From Setophaga petechia (taxonomy: Eukaryota > Chordata > Aves > Passeriformes > Parulidae), in NCBI GenBank assembly GCA_024362935.1, contig JANCRA010000061.1, forward strand, positions 992,001 through 1,056,000: a DNA stretch of 64,000 bases, in the 5' to 3' direction. The notes beneath the pieces are model-generated. The model was given only the letters and a program-made list of their open reading frames with translations. It had not been told where the DNA came from and did no database searches. The translations under genes and the position numbers were made by a program. Positions 23,174 through 34,599 of this stretch are shown here, piece after piece (the stretch's first letter is position 1; each line of letters opens with the position of its first letter).

Positions 23174-23310
23174 AAGATCAAGGCAGAGCCACAAGCAGAG
23201 CTGCGCGAAGCTCAGAGTGCCATCATGGCAGTCAAGAGGAGGAACAAGGATGACATGAGAAGAATTCAAGAGGAGAATCTCTACAGCAGAGGAGTGATCA
23301 ACAAAACCAG
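23174..23310 (+). pseudogene. Coiled-coil-like upstream exon
   Basis: The exon is open in one frame: KIKAEPQAELREAQSAIMAV, then KRRNKDDMRRIQEENLYS. It is flanked by TGTACAG and GTGAGT and is strongly charged with heptad-like spacing. It ends in phase 2, but the next exon needs phase 0. Either an exon is missing or one of the two has shifted. Confidence 0.55.
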
Positions 23311-23370
23311 GTGAGTGAAAGAGTGGCAGCCACTCCATTCATGAAACCTCCTCTCTTTTGTTTTTTCGAG

Positions 23371-23505
23371 GACATGAAGGAACAGCTGGATGCAGAGTTT
23401 CTGATAGCTCACAGTATGTTCAAGGCAAAGCAGAAGAGGCTGGAGGAAGAACTGAAAATCTTCGGGGAGAAACTTAATTGCTTCTGTCAGTCTCTGCAAA
23501 AGCAA
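23371..23505 (+). pseudogene. Coiled-coil-like exon of the PAK-like gene
   Basis: It has 45 open codons, DMKEQLDAEFLIAHSMFKAK then QKRLEEELKIFGEKLN, with acceptor TTCGAG and donor GTGAGT. Phase 0 on both sides fits the exon at 23897. Confidence 0.6.
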
Positions 23506-23896
23506 GTGAGTGAAAGAGGGATGCAGTCACTGCAGTCACCAAACTGGTGGTTTCTGCCCTTCTTGCCTTGCCAGTGCACAGCAGCAGGGAGTGGGGCCAT
23601 GCCTCTGAGTGCCATCCTGCTCTCGTGTGTATCACAGTCACTCTGAAGGACATTTCCTGGTGTGCTGCATCTCAACTGCTGCCCTGCACAGTGAAACTTT
23701 TGGCCTTTTGGCCAGCAGTCATCCAAATTGATTCCTGCTGGCCTGTTCCTGCTCTCCTTGTTTCTTGAGGTGGAGGATTGGAACAAGCTGTTTGTATCCC
23801 TTGTTAATCTGTTCTTTGCCTTTCCTCACAGTCGATGACTCCTGGCTGACAGGGACAAGCTGTAGTGTCTGACTGCTTTGTTCTGTGTGATTTGAG

Positions 23897-24155
23897 GTGC
23901 GAGTGTTGACATCTCACCGGGCAGCCTGCGAAGACTTCCAGCAAATGTCTGGCAATGAAGAGCTCCAAGGTTGCCATGAGGCACAGGAACAGTGCCCACC
24001 AGAAATGCTCCAGGTCCAGCACATCATGGGCTCTGAACCTGCTGCCGCAGCAGCATCACCTCAAGGACACCCTGTCAAACCTGGGAACTCCAGCTCGGGC
24101 AGTTCCTTCATCTTCCTGGAACAGCAGACTGAGGAGAAGTACCTGGAGATGCTGG
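23897..24155 (+). pseudogene. Linker exon of the PAK-like gene
   Basis: It has 86 open codons ending FLEQQTEEKYLEML plus one base, with acceptor TTTGAG and donor GTACGT. Phase 1 joins to the kinase N-terminal exon as a Glu codon. The Ala/Ser-rich middle has no recognised motif. Confidence 0.6.
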
Positions 24156-25964
24156 GTACGTCTGGTGTGTTTCTTGTCTGAGGGACAGTGTGTTGTGTGC
24201 GGGTGTCAGCAGAGCTGTACCAAATGCTCCTCCTGAGTTTGGTGTCACAGGGCCATTCAGGACTCCCCAGAGGAAGTGCTGTGCTCCGAGGCAGCGAGAG
24301 AGCGCTCTGGGCGTTCCTGCTGCCTCTGAGGGTACCTTGGACTGGCTTGGCTTTGCCTGAGCTTCCCTCTCTGCTAAAGGCTGAAGCAGGGATTGTTCTT
24401 GGATCAGCAGAAGGCTGTGACCTAGCAAATGATCTAGGCAAGTCCTGTGTGCTATTGGCCACACTCAACAGAATTCTTAGCTTCCTAAATTCTCCTTAGA
24501 CTCCTGACTTCCAACCAAAGTAAAAACACTTCACAGAAATGAACTGGCTTTAGAGTTTTGTCTTTTTGGCTAGGGATTTTTCTTTTTTTTTGGGGGGGGG
24601 GGGGGGGTGGCTGTTTTTGTGTTCTTTATTTTTTGTGGAGGCCTTTTGTTTTTTTGTTTCTGTCGGGTTTTTTATTGTGTTTTGGGTTTTTTAGGTTGAT
24701 GGTTTGTGGGGCTTTTTTGGGGGAGTTGGTTTTCCTCCATCCTGAAAGAGCCCTTGCGCCCCACGTCTTACTGATGTCATTTTTATGACTGTTACTTTTA
24801 CCACCACTACATCTGCAGTTTATTTTCATGAGAATGCTATCTTTTTGTCAATAGAGCGTGTTATCGTTTGTCAATAAGAACTACTTTGAAAGAACATCAG
24901 TTTACAGAACAAATAGAGAGCAAGAGAGCCTTTCCATGTGTCCCCCAAAGAAAAAAGCGATACTTTATAACAGCCTTTATTTAATCTTCTAGTTTTATGC
25001 TTATCAAGATGTGTCCAAGAGACACATCCAAGTGGTGTGATCAGATAAAAGTGTACTGCAGGCATTTCTCAGGAGAGCGCCTCCAGCTCAGCCATGGTAT
25101 AGTCCTCAGATCCATGGCACTTTCCCATACCCAATTTCTACTCTTTCCCATGACTGTAAGAATCCTACCCATTGGCCCAAGCCCTGCTCAGATCAGTCTC
25201 TAGGAAAACACATCAAGTCCTTTGTGATTCTGCAGCACAAGCCAATGCATCTGCTTCTTGCCCGTAACAGCTGCCAGTGCTGTGCTCTCAGAGAAGCCCT
25301 GCTGGGGCTGAGACCAGAGCCCAGTGGATTCTGTGTCTACCATCACCTGTTGGGACAAAAAGGGCACTGATCTGCACCTCGGTGTGGCTGATCTCAAAGC
25401 CCATCCTGTTGTGTCCTGAATGGGGGCAACAGCTTGTACGGGGCTCAGGCTGGCTGTGGCTTCTTCCCACTGCTTGTCAGTGCTCCTGCTTGGGCTTTGC
25501 CAGCCTTGTTGTGCTAGCTGCCCTGTCCCTGAGGGCTGCAGAGCCTGGAGCCTCCTTAGCTGGGAGAGGGGCATCTTTGAGCTCAGCCTGCTCATAAACA
25601 GGTCAGGGTCCTGATGCTGAAAGCCCTGTTGGGATTGGCTCTAGCATCAGCTGCTCTGGTTTACAAATGGAAAGGCATTCTTTTGGCAAACTGCTGAAAG
25701 GTGGGTGAGATGTCCTCCCCTCCTGGAAATCCATCTCCCTGTGCTTTATTTCCTGTCATGAGAACTCTTCAAAGGACTGTACAAAATCAGTCTCTGTGCC
25801 AGCCATCTGCACTGCAGAGCTGCCTGTCCTTTTGCTGTTGTGGTTGTTGTTACCCAGCTGAGCACAAAGGGCTCAGAGCCCCAGACAGTGGGGCTGCCCT
25901 TTGTATCTCCTGCAAGCTGGGATCTCTGCTTTCAAGTCAGCATCTTGCATTTTGTTTCCCTCAG

Positions 25965-26031
25965 AGAGAATGGTGAACTCCACTGAAAATCCAGTGATGA
26001 AATACACAGATCTCGTATATATTGGAAGCGG
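25965..26031 (+). pseudogene. PAK-like exon, kinase start and glycine loop
   Basis: The exon reads ERMVNSTENPVMKYTDLVYI then GSG. The acceptor is CCCTCAG and the donor GTAAGT. Confidence 0.85.
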
Positions 26032-26724
26032 GTAAGTCCAACAGCAGTTACCTCCACATAACTATGGGCCAGGTGTTTTTCTGCTGGAATGTCTATCCAG
26101 CGTCACGTCAGGCCAGCTGCAAAGATGTTCACACACTGAGGAGAGATTGTCCTATCTCTCCATGCTGCTGAGAATTTGTGAGTGGGCTCAGAAGGCATTG
26201 TCAGAGATACTCCTTGCTGCCGAGGTCTTGCCTACATCAAGGAACAGGACCTGAAAGGTCTCCTTGTTTCTCAAGTGTGAGACAGCTCTGTGTTAATTTC
26301 TTCAGCATTTTTTGTATGTCTCAAAGTCATGCTGGCACACTAATGAAAAAAGAAGAAAGTTGCTTGCCTGAAAGAGCAACCTACCCCCTATCAATACTGT
26401 GAGATAACGTTTTCCAGGAACAATTCTTTCCCCTAGTTTGCAGAAGGAAACACTCTGTGGTCAGGACAGGAACCACACCTTTCACTCTAGGAAGTGAAAC
26501 CCAAGAGGAAAGACTAAACTCCCTTCAGAAGTTGAACCCCAGCACTTCAGGATAAGGCCCAGTGCCCACGCACTTGAGAGGAAAATGCATCATCTGCCTT
26601 CTGGCAGAGCCCTCCTGCATCCCGAAAGGTTTTAGGCATTTACAGCACACATCTCTTGTGTGGGCTGACTTTCACTGCAAGATCTAAATGCCTTCTCTGT
26701 TCTCTGCTTCTCTTTTGTTTCTAG

Positions 26725-26773
26725 GAGTTTTGGAGATGTTTGTAAAGTACTCAACACTGTCACAGGAGGAGAG
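26725..26773 (+). pseudogene. PAK-like exon, glycine loop end
   Basis: The exon reads SFGDVCKVLNTVTGGE. The acceptor is TTTCTAG and the donor GTAAAT. Confidence 0.85.
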
Positions 26774-27539
26774 GTAAATGTCAACAGGCCCTGCAGACTC
26801 TGCTGCTCCTGAGGGGCCTTCCCCCTTGTGTGAGCTGTGGCTGGAGCTTTGGGCAGAGCTGTGCTGAAAAGGCACAAGAAGCACAGACTGGTGCCAGCCT
26901 GCAAAATACATTTGGGACTTTGTCCTCCTCAGCTGCTGGAAGGAAGGCACGGAGGGCAGCGCTTCCTTTCAGACAAGGACGCGCTCACTCGCTCTCCATT
27001 GCTAAAACAAAGGTGCTGCCTTCAAGTACCTCACTGCTCTCTGGGGCTACAGCTTCAGAGTCCTGAATTCTCATTTCTGGCTGCCAGCAAATCCATCTGA
27101 AAGTTACTGGTAGTTCCTTAGCCACCTGCAGTGCTGCACTTGGGAACTGCACGTAGGGAGAGATCTGCAAGGCGTCCCTAAAAGCTCTAAGCCCTGCCCA
27201 AAGCCCAAGATGTATCCACAGAGTATTAAGGCATGGATTACTTCTTCTGATTCCCAAACAAAGCAGCAGAGATTGTGGTCAGAGCTTTGTGGGTGACAGC
27301 TGAGACACCGCTGTTACCAAGTGGACAAAGCAAAATGTCAGTGGCCCCTCGTGTCCTGTAACTGGCTCCCAAGGAGCAGAGAAATGGGCTGGTGGAATGT
27401 CAGTTCCTAATTACTGCAGTGCCTAATCACAAGGCAGTTTGGCACAGCTCAGCTGTGGCATTGCAAAATCACTCGCTCCAATACACTGTGGTCTCGTGCC
27501 ACCAGCTTCTCAAGTTACTGATTTTCTATGTCATTTTAG

Positions 27540-27652
27540 GTGGCCATAAAGTAAATAAATCTTCAAGGACTGAGGAGGAAGGAGCTAGCCGGTAATGAAA
27601 TCATGATCATGAAGAGGTATAGGAGTCCCAATGTTGTGAATTATTTAGACAG
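27540..27652 (+). pseudogene. PAK-like exon with in-frame TAA after VAIK
   Basis: The exon reads VAIK, TAA (27552-27554), then INLQGLRRKELAGNEIMIMK and RYRSPNVVNYLD. The stop sits where PAK family members have Gln (CAA to TAA). The rest of the exon is open and the phases fit. Confidence 0.9.
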
Positions 27653-28317
27653 GTGAGAGATCATGGTCTTATCCCATGGATGTGTGTTTCCATACAGAAA
27701 TCGGAAGAGGTTAAAAACCCACTTTGGTGAGTGGCAGGAAGTAGAGCTGTTAATTTTTATTTATTCAGTTTTCTCTACTCATCTGCAATGGATGAGAAGA
27801 GAGTGCATCTTGTCTGCGTGAGTCTTCCCTGGCACACCTAGTTTGAAAATTATTCCAAAATTATTCAAAAGCTGGATCAGCAGTATCTTCCTAAGTCAAT
27901 AGCCTCGAAGTTCACGGCCTACACATTTTTTCGGGATTGATTTTTTTCAAGTTTCTTAAGGGCTGATGAACCATCCTAAAGTGGATTTCCCTTGCATTGT
28001 GGCCCTTCTTTGCCATTGCTATGCATGCCAGGAAAACTAGGTGCTTATTTCCAGAAACACCATGCCTGACAGGTTTTTGATCTGGGCTGTTTCTAAACTG
28101 CACTTTTTGCTTGCTGACCGTCTAAGACATCTCCTTTTTCAAAGCTGTGCCTTTCTCTTTGAGACTGCACAGATTGCAAACAGTGCACAGCCAAGAGGGA
28201 ATCTCTATTCCTTTGATTCTGCCCTTGTCACAAATGCACTGGAAATAAGAAACCTGGAAGCAAAAAATCAACCTAGTCATGCATGTTCAACTCCACGCCC
28301 TTGTTTCCTTCCTTCAG

Positions 28318-28435
28318 CTACTTTCTGGGCGAGAAATTCTTGCTGGTTATGGAGTACATGGATGGAGGCGCCCTGAGTGATGTCACCAACAAGACCTGCC
28401 TGTCTGAAGATGAGACAGCAGCCATCAGTCGGGAG
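28318..28435 (+). pseudogene. PAK-like exon, hinge
   Basis: The exon reads YFLGEKFLLVMEYMDGGALS then TNKTCLSEDETAAISRE. The acceptor is CCTTCAG and the donor GTCAGC. Confidence 0.9.
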
Positions 28436-29122
28436 GTCAGCAATCCCATCTGTGTTTCCAAGGGCTTGGGCTTGTTTGGCAAACAGGGGCTCAGATCAGG
28501 AGAGGTTTCATGTGCCAAGCTTTGTTTCCGTGCTGCTGGTGTGCTATGGGCAAGTAAAAGCATCTCAAGTGAAAGGCCTGCCAGTGCCCCTGCACTCCCT
28601 GTACTCAGTGCCAGCACCCTTATATCCTGCTGTTGTATTCTCGCTGTGCCTCGTGTATTTGCTGTTCTCCACCTTGCCTCTCTAAATGTTTGCCTGGAGT
28701 TTGTCTTCACTGCATTCCTTGCCTGTGGAAGCAAAGGTGCTGGTGGCAGGATTTGAAACAAACAGCACAGAAAAAAAGAGAGAGACTCGTTTCTCTCAGT
28801 CCTCAGCTGAAAAGGATAGGAGTGCAGCCAAAATGCTCTTTGCTTCTGAGCACATCCACTGCAGCAGGAGTCATCCTGGCTGGTTTGCAGGGAGCAGTCT
28901 ACAAGAGCAGGTGCTGTTGCTCTTTCAAAAGCTGACGTTGCCTTTCCTCTGAAAGGTCCTGCTCTGCAAGTGTTGGAGCTGCAAGCTCTTCCTCTCAGTG
29001 GCCCTGTCTTCTGCCATTACTCCCTATTCCCCTGGACAGGGAATCTTTTAGATTCTTTCTTTCCTTTCTTGTGGGATGAAATCATATCACTCATTTTTGC
29101 CCTCCTCTGTTTTCTCTCTCAG

Positions 29123-29222
29123 TGCCTGCAAGGGCTTTATTTTCTTCACTCAAACCACGTGATCCATCGAGATGTGAAGAGTGACAACATCCTTCTCAGA
29201 ACCGACGGCTCTGTCAAGCTGG
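29123..29222 (+). pseudogene. PAK-like exon, catalytic loop
   Basis: The exon reads [20 protein letters not shown] then [16 protein letters not shown] and the metal-binding Asn are intact. Phase 1 completes an Ala before DFG. Confidence 0.9.
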
Positions 29223-29622
29223 GTCAGTATATTCTTGGTCAAGTGCAGCATTCCAGGGATGTGGGTGTGAGGCTGCTTTGAGTGACAGCCAGCTCCCCAA
29301 AAACGGTGCTGGTGGCAGGGCAGGGACACCCACTGTGATCCGTGGGCACAGTTGCAACATGCACAGAGGAATGACAAGGAACAAGCAGTCAAGAGTGGCC
29401 TTGCTCTGTGTGTGTCCCTTCCAGAGGGAGGCAGCTACAAGTCTAAAGCTTCCAAAGAACAAAAGCCACTGCTGGAGACAGTGTAAAAAATGGGAGATTT
29501 TAAAAGTCGCCAATGCCAGGAGATTCAACAGCACATTTGCAAACTTCTCCTGGGGAATTCTTTTGCTTGCTTTCCTAAGTGCACAGAATTCAAGTAAAAC
29601 CAGTATTTTGCTTTCTCCTCAG

Positions 29623-29819
29623 CTGATTTTGGCCTCTCTACTCAGCTCACCCCTGAGCAGAGCAGATGGTGCACACTAGCCAGGACTCCTTGGTGGATGG
29701 CGCCTCAAGTGGTGACAGGTCAACCATATGGCCCCAAAGTGGACATATGGTCTTTTGGAATCGTGGGGATTGGAATGATAGAACGAGAACCTCCTTACTG
29801 GAACCAAAGTTCTGGCACG
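29623..29819 (+). pseudogene. PAK-like exon, DFG and activation segment
   Basis: The exon reads [20 protein letters not shown], then [20 protein letters not shown] and [18 protein letters not shown]. The APE glutamate is Gln and the usual GTPYW glycine is Arg, both unusual for an active kinase. Confidence 0.9.
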
Positions 29820-30769
29820 GTAAGAAGCAAATACGCACTGATCGCACTGTCTTTCTCATTTGTCACATGTCCTGTGTTGGACCCTGGACAAAATCCCATT
29901 GCCATCTGGGGGAACTACTTCAGCCAAGGCCCTTCCTAAAAATGTCCCTGCAACACATCAGCATCTGGTGTAGTTTTGGTTGCACCAGTGCAGGAACTCA
30001 AGCCTTACCACATGCAAACAAACTCCATTTTCAGGCTACACTTTCCTTTGGCTTAGAAGTGGTTCCAGTTCTTTTGTCTGTGCAGATGGCCCCAGTAACA
30101 GGAAACAAGCGCTTTAGAACTGCTGTTATCTTTCCAGAAATGAAGGAAGGAAACCCAAACTCAACGAAGTTTCTAAAACTGTGCTCTTTAGAGAGGAACC
30201 TAACCCACCGTGCATTTCTTCTCACTGGGAAACATGCCTGAAACCTGGGCAGGAGGGTGTAAAGGCCACTGAGTCTCTTCTGCTTCTTGTGCAGTGCTGC
30301 TGAAACACTCAGTGACCATGTTTCTCTCCTAGTCCAAGGCACATTCTCCATGTCACCAAGCCAGAGCCTGGTGATGTGGAGAGCCTGCCAAAACCTCCTG
30401 CTTGTTTCTTGCCACTTTCAGGGATGGGCCCACCATTAATGCATTGACTTGAGTAGCCAAATGAGCAAAGGGTGACCATAGGGATGGAACCTGTCCTTCT
30501 TCTGACCATGACAATTTTTATTTTGCTGCATAATGGGAAGCTGAAATTTTTTAGACTTCTTAGAGACAGAGCTGCAGGTGACTCCTGTGTGCCCAAGCAG
30601 GCATTTTCACCCCAGCACATTTGTGCAGGCATCTTAATGTGCCTGTGTTGCAGGTGAGATTGTAAAGGTTTGTTTCCTCACTGCAGAACACAGGTTAAAC
30701 AAAGGATATGGGAGAGCACTTAGAGATGTGAAAGCAGCAGGTGGAGCCTGGTGTCTCCTTTTTCTTCAG

Positions 30770-30907
30770 GCTACACACCTGATAGCCACAGTAGGGACCC
30801 CACAGCTGCGGCAGCCCCACCGATTCTCGCCTTGCCTGCGTCACTTCCTGAGCTGCTGCCTGCAGAGAGACGAGGAGCAGCGCTGGTCTGCCAAGGAGCT
30901 CCTGCAG
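30770..30907 (+). pseudogene. PAK-like exon, C-lobe
   Basis: The exon reads ATHLIATVGTPQLRQPHRFS then LRHFLSCCLQRDEEQRWSAK and ELLQ. It is 138 bases, phase 0 on both sides. Confidence 0.9.
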
Positions 30908-31054
30908 GTAAAATGGGAAGGGGCTGCAGGTGAAACAGGCTCTGAGGGATGGGCTACTCAAGTCCAAGGCATCAGATGAGCCCCCTTCCTCCTCACTTCC
31001 ACTCTTGCTGCTCTTCAAAGGAGAACAGTGAGGACTCCTAGACTGGGCTGGGCT

Positions 31055-31500
31055 GGCAGGGTCCTGTAAAGGTCCTCTGGTCCAAGTGTCCTGCAATGAG
31101 CAGGGACATCTTTGAAGAGATCATGTTGCTCAGAGCACTTTGCCATCTGACCTGGAATGGTTGCAGGGATGTGGCACCTACAAGCTCTTGGGACAACCTG
31201 TGCCAGGGCCACACCATGCTCCGAGTAAGCACGTTCTTCCTCAGACCTACTCTGATTAGATCTCCTTTGTGTTTAAAAATATTCTCCCACATCCTATTGG
31301 AACTGGCTCTGTTAAAAAAGCTGTCCCCCGCTTTCTTCAAAGCCACTCTGAAGTCTTGGAAAGTGGCAATAAAGTCTCCCTGGGGCCTGTTCTTCACAAA
31401 GCTGAATAATTCCACCTCTCTCCGCATTTCTTCAGAGGAGAGGTGCTCTGTGCTCTGACTGTTTCTGTCACCCTCTTTTGTAATTTGGTGGGGTGTTCAG
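31055..31500 (-). repeat. CR1 3' fragment inside the last PAK-like intron
   Basis: The reverse strand carries the CR1 3' UTR (AAAGCTGAATAATTCCACCT and nearby text). It lies between the C-lobe exon and the final exon. Confidence 0.75.
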
Positions 31501-32286
31501 TTTTATCTAATGGCAAAAGAATTGAAGTAGAGCAATGCAGGGTACAGAGACATGAAATGGTGGTGGAGGAACCCAAGGAAGCCAATCCCAGCCTAGGGGT
31601 CAGAGATTTGGCTGTGGGCAGGAGGGGCTGTGGGGGGGCTCACTGTGAGCCTCTGAGGGGCCCTGGTTTGAGCCCCCAAGCCCACCCTTAGAGCTTTCTG
31701 CCACGCAAACAGGGACAGCTGGGAGGGACTTGTCCCAGCCCCATCTGCTGCCATGCTCAAGCAGACGAGACATGTGCCAGGGTTACTGCCAGGTTGTGTG
31801 GCAGAGAGGGAACTGCAGGACCCAGTGCCACTGGGCTGGCCCTGCTGGGAAGGAAGGTGCCATCCAGCACACGAGGGGCAGGGCATTGAAAGGTAGACAC
31901 TGCTCTGTCTCCCTGTGGAAATCAGCACAGTGCCTGTCTTACAAAAGCAGGGACCGATGTGAGCCATTGCAGTTTTCTGAAAGGAAGAAACGCCAGGGAC
32001 AGAAAGAACCATTTCTAGAGCACAGGCAGGGCAAAAATCCCAGCAAGATGAAGGCAATGCAATAAACAGATGGGTGGAATTCTGGGCCACATTTTCCTGG
32101 GATGGCAAGGTCCTGTACATTGGGGATGACTGAGGAGCAGATGGTCCCATTGCTCCTTTTTCTGGGTCTTTCTAGGAACTAGAGGTATCCTGATTGAGTC
32201 TCTGAATCACAGAGCTTGAAAAGTAATGGTTCTGTGCTCTTTTATGTTTTTGGTTTGTTTTTTGTTTTTTTTTTTCCGGTGGACAG

Positions 32287-32379
32287 CATCCATTTGTAAC
32301 TTCAGCCAAGCCAGCATTCATCCTGGCACCACTCATCAACTCAGTCAAGAAGAAGAAGACTCCTAACCCTCAACCCTAA
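32287..32379 (+). pseudogene. PAK-like last exon ending in telomeric repeat
   Basis: The exon reads HPFVTSAKPAFILAPLINSV then KKKKTPNPQP and TAA at 32377-32379. The acceptor is GGACAG. The first part is normal PAK C-terminus; the last nine codons and the stop are read from CCTAACCCTCAACCCTAA-type telomeric repeat. Confidence 0.85.
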
Positions 32380-32510
32380 CCCTAACCTTAAATGCCAACC
32401 CAAACCCAAACCCTAACCCTAATCCTTACCCTATCCCTAACCCCAACCCTAAATCTTATCCTTGCCCTAAGCCTAAACCTAAGCCTAACCCTTACCCTAA
32501 TACTAGGAGA
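32361..32510 (+). repeat. Degenerate interstitial telomeric repeat (CCCTAA)n
   Basis: About 150 bases of CCCTAA variants (CCCTAA, CCAACC, CCTTAC, CCTAAG) run through the end of the PAK-like coding exon and into its 3' UTR. Confidence 0.9.
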
Positions 32511-32626
32511 TGAGAACATAACAATCATGTCGAGATGTTATCTCTGTTACCAATTTAGAGTACGATTGTAGAGTAGGGTTGTTGAAGAGTTTTGTAGCAT
32601 AGGATTATAGATTAGGGTTTTAATGA

Positions 32627-32632
32627 AATAAA
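32627..32632 (+). promoter_or_regulatory. Polyadenylation signal of the PAK-like gene
   Basis: AATAAA lies about 250 bases after the stop. The 3' UTR carries the telomeric repeat. Confidence 0.6.
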
Positions 32633-32814
32633 GTTTCTGTAACATCAACTCATTTGGAAGATCTTCCTCCTTCTCTAACCCCTTCAGAAAATTCAACATT
32701 TCCTTCTGAATTAATAAGTTGTTTTTTATTGGTGCTAAGTCACACTTACGGCTTCTTTTGTACGGTTTGAAAGTGAGGAAGGCTATTCATCCCCTCCAGA
32801 CCACACTGCCTTTG

Positions 32815-34400
32815 GAATATGACCCACTGGCTGCTTATGGCACAGCTGTGGTATTTCTAGTTGAGGCAGAAAGGGCAATGGCATTTTCAGGAAAAACCAA
32901 TGGAGGAGTGGGGCAGCTAAAGACATCCTATGCAGATTCAGGCATTGAGCTGTGACTGGAGAGCTTTTGGGCTCCTGCCACTTGGATTTGTGTCCCTAAG
33001 TGCAATCGCTTTGGCAGAAGGAGAGCATTGCTCAAGTGAGAAAGCAGAAAGATCAGAGAGGGTGCTCGGGAAGGTCTCCTGTGGTGCAGAACTGTCAGCG
33101 CCTGTGAGGTAAGAGCGGGCCTGGCCTTGGCCGGGCTGGAGCCCCAGCAGAGCCCTGGTAGAGGCCGGAGCAGGCTGAGCCCTGGCAGAGGCAGGCTGGA
33201 AGGAGGCCCTTGGAGCTGCAAGAGGCAGCAGCCGGGCCTTGGGCGCCTGTTCCTGGCAGCGGGTGAATCCTCCGCTCTCAGAGCCCAGGTGGCAGCTGGC
33301 TGCTCCCGAGGGGAAGCGCAGCCGTGCTGGGCACAGCCCAGCCTGGAGGCATTGGCCGTCTGCAGTGTGCCCAGGAGCAGAGAGAGGCCAAGGGCAGCCG
33401 AGGGCCGCTGGGCTGGCTGAGGATTCCTTCTCTTCTCCCGGCTGCCCTGCAACTCCTGGCAAAGGTCGGCAGTGTGTGCAGCACTCCGGGCACCGGGGCA
33501 GGGAGCTGGGCTGCTGGGCAGGCTGGAGCACAGGGCAGCCTCCTTCAGACCCGGCACTTGTGCCAGGGGAAGCCAGGACAATGTAAGGCAGGGACAGCTT
33601 GGCAGGGCACATCTGCAGGAGCCAGTGCTTCACGCAGCTCTGGGAGGAAGCGCCTGCAATCCTGCAGATCTGCACTGAGCCAGAGCAATGGGGTGAGATG
33701 CAGAGTGTTTGGCGGGAATATTCAGGCCCACCAGGCCAGCCTGCTTTGTGCTCTCTGGCGCACAGCAAGCGCTGTGCAATGCAGCTCTGGGCTGCTGGGA
33801 GAGAGTTGTTAAAAATAAACAAACTCCTAGATACAATTAAATGGAGACAAATTCATTAAAGCAAAAGAGAACCTTCTTCTTAGTAAGGATTCATCTGAGC
33901 CAGGTGTTTATCTCCCTCTCCTGAGAGCCGAACATACACATATAACAAAATAATGCTGCTTTTTATTGCTTTTCCCAGCCCTGGGCCATCCCTGTCCCCT
34001 CTCCCTTTAGCTGAGTACTAGGGAACTTCTATTCTCTCCTGACAGCCTACTTTTCTGTGCCCTCTCCTCTTCTCCTACATCCCTTTTGGTCTGGTGTTGA
34101 ACACCTCCCCTTTTCCAGCTCACAGCAACACCCACCAAATTAACTGGAACAAATGCAAACCATAACTAACACCACCTAGGACCAACAACTTTCCTTCTTT
34201 TTTCTAAAAACTTTTTGGCTGCAGCAAAATATTACCTCCTATCTCCCAGAGAGAATCAGGGATGAGCCTGAGGCTTGTGCTTGGGTAGTGAACTGATATG
34301 GAAGGGAGCAGAAGGGTTTCAGAAGGCGGTTTGTGTTTTCTTCATAAATTTCTGAAGCAAAAAGGCAATGTGGCTTCAGTCAGCAAAAGCATTTGTGAGA
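32815..34400 (+). repeat. Unit P1, inverted partner of 62830-63884
   Basis: 32815-33170 matches the inverse of 63040-63884, with the partner interrupted by an LTR. 34243-34370 matches the inverse of about 62830-62965. The middle 33170-34240 has no counterpart there. A splice donor after CGCCTGTGAG (33109) is kept in both copies, so this may be a 5' exon and promoter region of a family member. Confidence 0.7.
33109..33114 (+). other. Conserved splice donor, possible 5' exon end
   Basis: CCTGTGAG|GTAAGAG here and TGTGAG|GTGAGAG in the inverted partner (63093-63100). The sequence around it is GC-rich, with no long frame. Confidence 0.4.
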
Positions 34401-34599
34401 TGCACTGACTAAATGCTTGTGAGCAATTCCCAGAGAAGGAAGGTGTTGAGAAAAAGCTGAATTGTAACAAATGCTGAATTCCTTTAGCTGTACCAGACAA
34501 TGTTGAGCCCTCTATTCCCCCAGTGCAGTGATTAATGCGTGCAAATGTCTGTCTTAGCCTTGAGAACAAAGACAGTGGCCTCCCAAGAAGGTTTCTGTC

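Larger units (their letters stand above)
22860..32640 (+). pseudogene. PAK-like serine/threonine kinase gene with in-frame stop
   Basis: Ten in-phase exons encode a linker and a full p21-activated-kinase-type domain: 23371-23505, 23897-24155, 25965-26031, 26725-26773, 27540-27652, 28318-28435, 29123-29222, 29623-29819, 30770-30907 and 32287-32379 (about 420 codons). Visible motifs are the glycine loop GSGSFGDV, VAIK, the hinge [18 protein letters not shown], and an APE region changed to APQ. TAA at 27552-27554 directly follows the VAIK lysine, so translation would end before the lobes are complete. No CRIB domain was seen; upstream exons look coiled-coil. The gene resembles the PAK3-like family expanded in songbirds (family knowledge). 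Other possibilities are stop readthrough, a sequencing error or alternative splicing. Confidence 0.85.

Noticed and set aside
24583..24605. Poly(G) run in an intron
   Set aside because: A plain homopolymer next to T runs; no sign of a structured element beyond that.
22860..32640. A working PAK-like kinase gene
   Set aside because: Splice phases fit, but the TAA at 27552-27554 and the phase conflict upstream make an intact product unlikely.
32938..33822. 294-codon minus-strand frame
   Set aside because: It overlaps the P1 unit, whose donor reads on the + strand, and the protein has no recognised motif. Its partner unit does not keep the frame.
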